Assembly (NCBI GenBank): GCA_043777755.1
Contig: JAYWHK010000277.1
Span: forward strand, 1 to 6,985
Reading direction: 5' to 3'
DNA length: 6,985 bases
Source of the DNA: CANHEE01 sp043777755
Lineage (GTDB): Bacteria > Bacteroidota > Bacteroidia > Chitinophagales > Saprospiraceae
The notes under the pieces are model-generated. The model was not told where the DNA came from, searched no databases, and saw nothing but the letters and a program-made list of their open reading frames with translations. Positions 1 through 4,334 of this stretch are shown in pieces (position 1 is the stretch's first letter; every line of letters starts with the position of its first letter). Made by a program: the position numbers and the translations under genes.

Positions 1-28
1 TTTTGATAAATAATTCGGGTATTTTCAT
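1..28 (-). CDS. 5' end of an unidentified gene running off the left edge
   Basis: An ATG at 26-28 on the minus strand opens a frame reading MKIPELFIK before the window ends. Only nine codons are visible, so no function can be assigned. A TAnnTTTG box (TATCTTTG, minus strand, 32-39) lies three bases before the ATG, so a transcript from it would start at or almost at the start codon. The alternative is that this is a chance ATG and the true start lies further left. Uncertain. Confidence 0.3.
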
Positions 29-31
29 CGA

Positions 32-39
32 CAAAGATA
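32..39 (-). promoter_or_regulatory. Possible -7 promoter box for the left-edge gene
   Basis: TATCTTTG on the minus strand matches the Bacteroidota -7 consensus TAnnTTTG. No convincing TTTG box lies 19-20 bases upstream, so the promoter is only half supported. If it is used, the mRNA would be leaderless or nearly so. Confidence 0.3.
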
Positions 40-90
40 GTCGTTTTTTACAAATTTTAATTTGTCATCATTTTGTCTGTTTTTATGCGT

Positions 91-276
91 TTAACCTGCA
101 TCTGTTCCGACTTCTTGATTAAAAGAGCCAGTTTCAAATCCAGTAGGTTCTATAATATAAATATTGCCATTTTTGTCACGCTCAACTTGTAGTCCTTCGG
201 CAGCTTGACAGAACTCGAAGAAAAAATTATCGTCAAAAATTGGGCGATGCTGTATTTTTAATGGTGAAATTGTCAT
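91..276 (-). pseudogene. Truncated Uma2-family (DUF820) protein, N-terminal remnant
   Basis: This 61-residue frame starts with MTISPLKIQ and carries the opening of the Uma2 family: FFEFCQAAEGLQVERDKNG at about residues 19-37, then an IYIIEPTG strand-turn and TGSFNQE at about 49-55. Intact Uma2 proteins are roughly 180-200 residues long with a PD-(D/E)XK nuclease-like fold. Here the reading stops right after the first conserved block, so the catalytic core is missing. Neither of the other two frames beyond the stop resumes a Uma2-like sequence, which points to a deletion or replacement rather than a simple frameshift. The start at 276 was chosen over the ATG at 357 because the longer version overlaps the glycosyltransferase and adds 27 residues unlike the family. 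The family assignment comes from recognising the motif; a functional short protein is possible but less likely. Confidence 0.6.
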
Positions 277-296
277 TTTAAAAAAATTTTCAGATA

Positions 297-327
297 CAAA
301 AATACTCTTTTTTTTGGTACTACGAAA
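297..327 (-). promoter_or_regulatory. Putative promoter of the Uma2 remnant
   Basis: On the minus strand a TATTTTTG box (297-304) fits TAnnTTTG. A TTTC (324-327), one base off TTTG, sits exactly 19 bases upstream, inside the last codons of the glycosyltransferase. The start codon at 276 lies 20 bases downstream. The spacing is right for a Bacteroidota housekeeping promoter. Confidence 0.45.
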
Positions 328-1060
328 TCGAACCTCTAAAAATCGCTTGAAAAACAATCTTTACGTGCTGAAGTAGGGTAGGGAACAAGCCAAAATGCTT
401 CGTCATAATCTCAAAACGTTCTTTCAAAGCGTTTTTTCTACGCTGATCACTAACGCCACCTTCGAGAAAATAAGCAATTGGAATTTTGACATCTAAAAAC
501 GTTTTGCAGTTTTGCAGTGTACGAATTGACCAATCCAAATCATTGGCAATTTTCCATTTTCCTACGATATATTCTGCTGACAATGAACGTTTTACAATCA
601 TAGATTGATGACAAACGACCATTCCGTTGCGGAAACTTCGATACGAAAAATCAGCTTCCGAAGGTTTTTGTTTGTACCAAGGTCGAGTTTCTCCTGTCGT
701 TTCATTCATCATAATCGTATCGCCATAGATAAAATCTTGATTATCAGCCTTTTCAAAAATATTTTTTAACGTATTTTCATCAAAAAAAACATCACCTGCG
801 TGAAGAAAACAAACGTAATCACCCGAAGCATTCGCAACAGCTTTGTTGAGCGCATCATAAATCCCCTTGTCTGATTCGCTGACAATTCGGAATTTATCAG
901 TTTTATATTTTTCAACAATTGCCAACGTATTGTCTTTTGACTTTCCATCTTGAATCAAATATTCGTAATCTGTAAATGTTTGATTAAGAACACATTGCAA
1001 TGTTTTTTCTATAAATTTTTCTGCATTATAGCAGATGGTAATGATGGTGATTTTTGGCAT
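320..1060 (-). CDS. Family 2 glycosyltransferase, WcaE-like
   Basis: This 246-residue protein transfers a sugar from a nucleotide-sugar donor, most likely during assembly of an exopolysaccharide or lipopolysaccharide at the cytoplasmic face of the inner membrane. The N-terminus shows the GT-A fold: ITIITICYNAE at 4-14, the nucleotide-binding segment IQDGKSKDNT at 36-45, ESDKGIYDALNKA at 62-74, and LHAGD at 86-90 in the place of the metal-binding DXD/SGD motif. HQSM at 151-154 and NDLDW at 173-177 match the acceptor and catalytic-base region of WcaE-type enzymes. The tail (GGVSDQRR, then KHFGLFPTLL) is typical of the colanic-acid-type subgroup. Length is normal for the subfamily, and there is no signal peptide or clear membrane span. 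No other polysaccharide genes are visible, so donor and acceptor are unknown. A good upstream promoter indicates it is transcribed on its own or first in its unit. Confidence 0.88.
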   Translation of the reverse strand: MPKITIITICYNAEKFIEKTLQCVLNQTFTDYEYLIQDGKSKDNTLAIVEKYKTDKFRIVSESDKGIYDALNKAVANASGDYVCFLHAGDVFFDENTLKNIFEKADNQDFIYGDTIMMNETTGETRPWYKQKPSEADFSYRSFRNGMVVCHQSMIVKRSLSAEYIVGKWKIANDLDWSIRTLQNCKTFLDVKIPIAYFLEGGVSDQRRKNALKERFEIMTKHFGLFPTLLQHVKIVFQAIFRGSIS

Positions 1061-1089
1061 AATTATTCTTCAAGCAACATTTTTTTTCA

Positions 1090-1121
1090 CAAAATTAAGC
1101 TAAAAAAAGGAATTGTGCAAA
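1090..1121 (-). promoter_or_regulatory. Promoter of the glycosyltransferase gene
   Basis: On the minus strand TTTG (1118-1121) is followed by a 20-base spacer and TAATTTTG (1090-1097). This is a full match to the Bacteroidota TTTG-N19/20-TAnnTTTG pattern, and it leaves a 5' leader of about 25 bases before the ATG at 1060. Confidence 0.65.
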
Positions 1122-1248
1122 TTTTAGGTGCTTTCCTAAAAATGCCTTGCTTTTTGACTCGAAAACCTAAGCATAACAACAGCTTTATCAGCTCAGAATC
1201 TACTGATTATCTGATTTTTATAGTTGGTAAAAAATAATTTATAAAAAA

Positions 1249-1280
1249 TTTGCTTATGTTCATAAAGGGAATTATCTTTG
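1249..1280 (+). promoter_or_regulatory. Orphan rightward promoter upstream of the CRISPR repeats
   Basis: TTTG (1249-1252), 20 bases, then TATCTTTG (1273-1280): both boxes are perfect and the spacing is the same as at the xisH promoter. No gene follows. The first ATG (1293) opens only 15 codons. The transcript would read through the leader-like region towards the repeats at 1554, or it is a small RNA. Confidence 0.55.
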
Positions 1281-1400
1281 TTCAATAATACAATGCTCTT
1301 TGTTTTTGTTGGCACTATTCATCATTTTAGATTATTGTAGGCATAGGCGTTTTAATACAAAACATTCAACTTAAACCCGCAATAATTTAAGATAATACTA

Positions 1401-1508
1401 ACTTTGCACTATTGCTTTTCTTGAAAAAAAAGTAGCAATTTTGCACTCTGAAAAAACGCTTAGCCCTCTTTGTTAAAAAGTGTTAAAAAAGCATATTTTT
1501 TAGCAAAG
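1401..1508 (+). promoter_or_regulatory. Structured AT-rich leader-like region upstream of the CRISPR array
   Basis: Two copies of TTTGCACT (starting at 1403 and 1440-1441) flank an inverted pair ATTGCT/AGCAAT. Possible -7-like boxes are TAACTTTG (1399-1406) and CAATTTTG (1436-1443), neither with a clear upstream TTTG. Further right, CTTTGTTAAAAA (1468-1479) and TTTTTAGCAAAG (1497-1508) form an 11-of-12 inverted repeat. Position and AT-richness suit a CRISPR leader, but this is an inference from location. Confidence 0.35.
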
Positions 1509-1514
1509 TGTAAA

Positions 1515-1542
1515 AATTAAAGCATTGATTTTCAATATTTTA
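1515..1542 (+). repeat. 28-bp perfect direct repeat, left copy (copy of GH32 coding sequence)
   Basis: These 28 bases are identical to 2828-2855, which encode the ILKINALI stretch of the GH32 protein on the opposite strand. The match ends abruptly on both sides: A1514 against C2827, and T1543 against C2856. The left copy begins 39 bases before the first CRISPR repeat, close to one spacer length (37). RNA read rightward from here would be complementary to GH32 mRNA. Confidence 0.9.
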
Positions 1543-1553
1543 TAAAATCGCAC

Positions 1554-1666
1554 AGTCATAGACTATCTTCCATTAAAATAAGGATTGCGACTACTAAATT
1601 CTGTTTATTTTCAACAGATTCTAACAATAGTCATAGACTATCTTCCATTAAAATAAGGATTGCGAC
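1554..1666 (+). CRISPR. Minimal two-repeat, one-spacer CRISPR array without cas genes in view
   Basis: Two identical 38-base blocks (1554-1591 and 1629-1666) are separated by a 37-base unique spacer (1592-1628). The true repeat is probably the 37 bases from G1555, because it then begins GTC and ends GAC, the short inverted ends common in CRISPR repeats. The 3' end, ATTGCGAC, resembles the ATTGAAAC-type end that becomes the crRNA 5' handle in many type I and III systems, so the predicted reading direction is rightward with the leader on the left. The ATTAAAATAAGGATTG core is like repeats known from Bacteroidota and cyanobacteria (recalled, not searched). The spacer matches nothing else in this window. 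The alternative is a dispersed non-CRISPR repeat present twice by chance; a third partial copy lies at 2523. Confidence 0.72.
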
Positions 1667-1673
1667 GATGTCC

Positions 1674-1721
1674 AAACACAAAGACCCAACAGGTTTTAAT
1701 ACCTGTTGGGTCTTTGTGTTT
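1674..1721 (+). terminator. Perfect 21-bp hairpin after the CRISPR repeats
   Basis: Arms 1674-1694 and 1701-1721 are exact reverse complements around a 6-base loop (TTTAAT). The T-runs after it (1718-1723, then 1729-1734) suit rightward termination of the array transcript ahead of the xisH promoter. The core, GACCCAACAGGT with its complement, is shared in pattern with the hairpin at 2550-2597, so it may belong to a dispersed palindromic family and not be only a terminator. Confidence 0.7.
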
Positions 1722-1743
1722 TTGGAGATTTTTTAGCTGAAAA

Positions 1744-1775
1744 TTTGTGATTATAAGAGAAAAAATATATCTTTG
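1744..1775 (+). promoter_or_regulatory. Promoter of xisHI
   Basis: TTTG (1744-1747), a 20-base spacer, and TATCTTTG (1768-1775) fully match the Bacteroidota promoter pattern. The start codon at 1789 follows 13 bases later, after an A/T-rich stretch with no Shine-Dalgarno site. This placement is the main reason for rejecting the earlier in-frame GTG at 1747, which lies on the -33 box. Confidence 0.72.
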
Positions 1776-1788
1776 TAGAAATTTTAAA

Positions 1789-2208
1789 ATGGCAAAAGAT
1801 ATTTATCATCAGCTTGTAAAAAAGGCATTAATCAAAGATGGCTGGAATATTACCGCTGATCCTTACATAATTCCAAGAACGAATAATAAGCCTTATGAGG
1901 TTGATTTGGGAGCTGAAAAGTTTATTGCAGCAGTCAAAGAACAAGAGTTCATAGCGGTAGAAATAAAAAGTTTTATAGGTTCATCAATGACGTATGATTT
2001 CCATACGGCATTTGGGCAATATGGGATTTATCGTTTTTTTATCGGAGAGCGAGAATCTTTTCGCAAGTTGTTTTTAGCAGTATCAGAAGAAGCCTATAAT
2101 TCACTCTTTTTAGACCCTGATATATTTTTAATTTGTGAAACTTTTAATATCAATATTCTGGTATTTAACATCGAAAACGAAGAAGTTACATTATGGATAA
2201 AAAGATAA
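1789..2208 (+). CDS. xisH: XisH-family protein (fdxN element excision controlling factor family)
   Basis: This 139-residue protein matches the XisH family end to end: AKDIYHQLVKKALIKDGWNI at the start, VDLGAEK at 38-44, VEIKSFIGSS at 57-66, GQYGIYR at 76-82. In Anabaena, XisH and XisI are needed with the recombinase XisF for excision of the fdxN element. In other bacteria the pair is frequent without any such element and its role is unknown. Asp39, Glu58 and Lys60, with Gln77 behind, have the spacing of a PD-(D/E)XK nuclease core, so a nuclease-like fold is plausible but activity is not shown. The length is the family norm. The gene overlaps xisI by 16 bases, indicating co-translation. The pair lies between two modules made of a CRISPR-type repeat plus a hairpin. 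Confidence 0.9.
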   Translation: MAKDIYHQLVKKALIKDGWNITADPYIIPRTNNKPYEVDLGAEKFIAAVKEQEFIAVEIKSFIGSSMTYDFHTAFGQYGIYRFFIGERESFRKLFLAVSEEAYNSLFLDPDIFLICETFNINILVFNIENEEVTLWIKR

Positions 2209-2525
2209 TTTACCAGCAAATACTTTTAGATTTTTTAAATACTGAAAGCGATAAATATATAGAAGGAATTGATTTTCAGATAGTTAAAGATTTTGAAAAC
2301 AATCATTATCAACTTGTTGAGTCAGGTTGGTACGAAAAACGTTTTATCTATTCTGTTTTATTTCATTTTCAAATAAAACAAAATGAGAAAGTTTGGATTT
2401 TGGTTAATAATACAGATGTATTGGTTGCCGAAGAATTAGTGAAAAAAGGAATTAGACCGTCGGATATTGTCCTTAGTTATGTTCCCGAAAGGGTAAGACA
2501 ACATACAGGTTATGCCGTTGCTTAG
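2193..2525 (+). CDS. xisI: XisI-family protein, partner of XisH
   Basis: This 110-residue protein has the XisI signature: an N-terminal helix (MDKKIIYQQILLDFL), NNHYQLVESGWYEKRFIYS at about 35-53, the strand VWILVNNTDVLVAEELVKKGI at about 67-87, and the conserved ending DIVLSYVPERVRQHTGYAVA. XisI is almost always encoded directly after xisH and is taken to act as its partner. The start at 2193 lies inside the end of xisH, and no other promoter is seen. The stop codon TAG (2523-2525) forms the first bases of a 26-base copy of the CRISPR repeat found upstream of xisH, so the gene end and the repeat are fused. The predicted protein still ends at the normal family C-terminus, so the gene appears intact. 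Confidence 0.88.
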   Translation: MDKKIIYQQILLDFLNTESDKYIEGIDFQIVKDFENNHYQLVESGWYEKRFIYSVLFHFQIKQNEKVWILVNNTDVLVAEELVKKGIRPSDIVLSYVPERVRQHTGYAVA

Positions 2526-2548
2526 ACCATCTTCCATTAAAATAAGGA
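2523..2548 (+). repeat. Partial third copy of the CRISPR repeat, fused to the xisI stop codon
   Basis: These bases match 25 of 26 positions of the repeat at 1554-1591 (bases 1559-1584), with C2528 in place of T. Both repeat ends are missing: the left bases are replaced by xisI codons, and the right ATTGCGAC-type handle is lost. It could be a trailing degenerate repeat of a once longer array, or one end of a repeat-flanked cassette. Confidence 0.8.
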
Positions 2549-2549
2549 C

Positions 2550-2597
2550 ACAAAAACGACCCCAATAAGTGTTAAAACCTATTGGGGTCGTTGTTGT
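2550..2597. terminator. Hairpin between convergent xisI and GH32 genes
   Basis: Arms 2555-2567 and 2580-2592 are perfectly complementary over 13 bp around a 12-base loop. One mismatch followed by four more pairs extends the stem to 2550 and 2597. It lies between two genes that end facing each other, so bidirectional termination is likely, although the T-runs are poor. Its GACCCC...GGGGTC core and TTAA-containing loop resemble the hairpin at 1674-1721, with changes matched on both arms. Confidence 0.6.
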
Positions 2598-2662
2598 TAG
2601 GGGCGATTGCAAATATCTTACATATCTAATAACCAATATCCGTTTTGAATGTCCTATTCTCC

Positions 2663-4198
2663 TTACTCTTTCCAAATCCTTTTCAATTGATAAATTGTTG
2701 CTTTTTTCACCTTTGTTTTTCCATTTTTAGCAAAAAAGAGAAGGTTCTTAAAATCTTCATTTGGGAAAAAAGTTTCAGTCATGGTTAACTTTCCTTCATC
2801 TACAAACACTTCAATACTTGAAGCATCAATTAAAGCATTGATTTTCAATATTTTACTTGCCTTATAGGGTGCGCTATATCGTTGTGCAAATTTTTCTGAG
2901 AAGTTGACTTTACCTGACTTGGTTCTGTCAATATAAAAAGTTTCGCTTGTTTTATTGTATGTGATTTCTACCAATTCACCTCTTGTATTAGAAAGCGTAA
3001 AGCCAATGTCTGTGGCATTTGTTTTTGACAAATCAAAAGTCAATTCTACTTCTTTTTGAACATATAATTCGTTAATAATCAATTGATTAGAAAAGATTTT
3101 ATTTTTTAAAGAAGTCGTTTTTATACGTAATTTTTTAGCTTCTTCAACAGGCATTTGAAACAAACGCAAGCCTTCCGAAGTTTGTTTCAACTCCAACGTT
3201 CGAGGAACGGTCATGGCACTTCGCCAAGTTGAAGTTGGCACTTTCGTAGCGTAATCGTCCCAATTCGACATCCAACCGATGAATATTTTTCGACCATCAA
3301 GATTCCCCAACCAAGTAACGCCTGCATAATTATCTGCCCCATAATCCAACCACAATATCTTGTCTGGGGCATTGTCGTTTTTGAATGTTTTACCATCAAA
3401 ATCACCAACAAAATATTGCGTTCCTGAGCCGCCATTGGCTGCACCTCGACCCATATTTTGAAGTAAAACCCACTTTTTACCTTCGGCATTAGGCATTTCA
3501 AACAAATCAGGACATTCCCAAACGCCACCATGCGCTCCTTCATTTTTACCAAATTCGCTCACTTTTGTCCAATCTTTCAAATTAGGCGAATTAAAAATTT
3601 CTAATTGTTCGCCAACCGCCAGAGGCATAATCCAATGCTGCGTTGCTTCGTGCCAAAACACTTTCGGATCTCTAAAATCAACATCACCTTTGTTTTTGAG
3701 GACAGGATTTTGAGCATATTTTGTCCAAGTTCTACCTTTGTCCAAACTGTATGCAATGCCTTGCGATTCTCTATCCAAACGACCTGCTCGTTCCCAATCC
3801 AAGTTGTGATAAGTAAAAATCGCAACCATAGGTGCATTTTCGCTATTTTTTGGCGCAAAACCGCTTGTATTTTTTTCATCAATAACAGCACTTCCTGAAA
3901 AGATGCAGCCATTTTCGTCAGGAAAAAGGGCAATCGGCAAGTGTTCCCAATGAATCAAATCGCTTGTGACAGCGTGACCCCAGTGCATCGGCCCCCAAAC
4001 GGTGCTGTCAGGATAATATTGGTAAAAAAGATGGTATTCTCCTTTGTAAAAAATCAATCCATTCGGGTCATTCATCCAATTTTTTGCAGGAGAAAAATGA
4101 AATTGTGGTCTGTGTTGTTCTTGATATGCGCCTTGTTGTGCCAATATATTTGAATAAGATTGCAAAACAAATACTAAAAAGAAGAAATATTTTTTCAT
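2663..4198 (-). CDS. Secreted GH32 fructan beta-fructosidase (levanase/inulinase type)
   Basis: This 511-residue enzyme should hydrolyse beta-fructosyl links in levan, inulin or sucrose outside the cytoplasm. Residues 1-21 form a signal peptide (MKKYFFFLVFVLQ..., likely cut near LAQ-Q) without a lipobox cysteine. The five-bladed propeller of GH32 follows with all three catalytic motifs: WMNDPNG at 41-47 (nucleophile Asp44), RDP at 176-178 (transition-state stabiliser Asp177) and WECPDL at 227-232 (acid/base Glu228). FSGSAV at 100-105 and the FYQYYP and WGPMHWGHA segments at about 58-76 also fit. The C-terminal beta-sandwich is recognised by SSIEVFVDEGKLTMTE. No SusC/SusD, sugar kinase or transporter gene lies beside it, so it is a solitary enzyme here. 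Substrate preference (levan or inulin, exo or endo) cannot be read reliably; exo-type is the better guess from the full domain set. The gene is intact although 28 bases of it are duplicated at 1515-1542. Confidence 0.93.
   Translation of the reverse strand: MKKYFFFLVFVLQSYSNILAQQGAYQEQHRPQFHFSPAKNWMNDPNGLIFYKGEYHLFYQYYPDSTVWGPMHWGHAVTSDLIHWEHLPIALFPDENGCIFSGSAVIDEKNTSGFAPKNSENAPMVAIFTYHNLDWERAGRLDRESQGIAYSLDKGRTWTKYAQNPVLKNKGDVDFRDPKVFWHEATQHWIMPLAVGEQLEIFNSPNLKDWTKVSEFGKNEGAHGGVWECPDLFEMPNAEGKKWVLLQNMGRGAANGGSGTQYFVGDFDGKTFKNDNAPDKILWLDYGADNYAGVTWLGNLDGRKIFIGWMSNWDDYATKVPTSTWRSAMTVPRTLELKQTSEGLRLFQMPVEEAKKLRIKTTSLKNKIFSNQLIINELYVQKEVELTFDLSKTNATDIGFTLSNTRGELVEITYNKTSETFYIDRTKSGKVNFSEKFAQRYSAPYKASKILKINALIDASSIEVFVDEGKLTMTETFFPNEDFKNLLFFAKNGKTKVKKATIYQLKRIWKE
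2828..2855 (+). repeat. 28-bp perfect direct repeat, right copy (inside the GH32 gene)
   Basis: Identical to 1515-1542. On the minus strand it encodes the ILKINALI part of the C-terminal beta-sandwich just before DASSIEVFV, in frame and typical of the family. This copy is therefore the original and the one near the CRISPR repeats is derived. Confidence 0.9.
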
Positions 4199-4241
4199 AA
4201 ATTTTTTCTAACTGTTTTTGTGTAAAAATAATATAAAGCTA

Positions 4242-4249
4242 CAAATGTA
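4242..4249 (-). promoter_or_regulatory. Probable -7 box of the GH32 gene
   Basis: TACATTTG on the minus strand fits TAnnTTTG and lies 43 bases before the ATG at 4198. The -33 position (4269-4272, TGCC) is a poor match, which could mean activator dependence or that another promoter is used. Confidence 0.45.
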
Positions 4250-4334
4250 CCTTGGTTTTGAGGTTTTTGGCAGCCATACTTTTTACATAGGCGACGACCG
4301 AGAAGAAGACTTTTTAATGCGGATTTTAGTCAAA

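Larger units (their letters stand above)
1061..1553. other. Gene-free stretch between the glycosyltransferase and the CRISPR repeats
   Basis: About 490 AT-rich bases hold no coding frame that resembles a protein. The left part carries the leftward promoter of the glycosyltransferase. The middle carries one excellent rightward promoter (1249-1280) with only a 15-codon frame after it. The right part (about 1401-1553) has a short hairpin, an imperfect inverted repeat and a 28-base copy of GH32 coding sequence, and it sits where a CRISPR leader would be. The remaining bases (about 1125-1245) show nothing recognisable beyond a weak inverted repeat at 1195-1216. Confidence 0.6.

Noticed and set aside
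277..357. Longer start for the Uma2 remnant (ATG at 357)
   Set aside because: It overlaps the glycosyltransferase end and the promoter at 297-327, and the extra 27 residues do not resemble Uma2.
950..1237. 95-residue plus-strand frame over the start of the glycosyltransferase
   Set aside because: Half of it is antisense to a clear gene and the rest is low-complexity AT-rich sequence with no family resemblance.
1293..1340. 15-codon frame MLFVFVGTIHHFRLL after the orphan promoter
   Set aside because: Too short and without known resemblance; listed only as context for the promoter.
1061..1553. tRNA or other known structured RNA in the gene-free stretch
   Set aside because: No cloverleaf, CCA end, T-loop motif or riboswitch core could be found by eye.
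1747..1788. Upstream start giving xisH 14 extra residues (GTG at 1747)
   Set aside because: It lies on the promoter boxes at 1744-1775, and the added residues are unlike the family, which begins at MAKDIYH or close to it.
1554..2600. Insertion sequence carrying xisHI
   Set aside because: No transposase and no terminal inverted repeats are seen; the flanking repeats are direct and CRISPR-like.
1515..2855. The 28-bp repeat as a target-site duplication of an insertion into GH32
   Set aside because: The GH32 gene continues normally to its usual C-terminus on the right-hand side, and the left copy is not followed by the rest of the gene, so no insertion split it.
3605..3898. Frames antisense to or overlapping the GH32 gene (also 3211-3552, 3601-3933, 3941-4153, 2436-2675)
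   Set aside because: They lie in other frames of a well-supported enzyme gene, show no motifs and have no promoter or start context.
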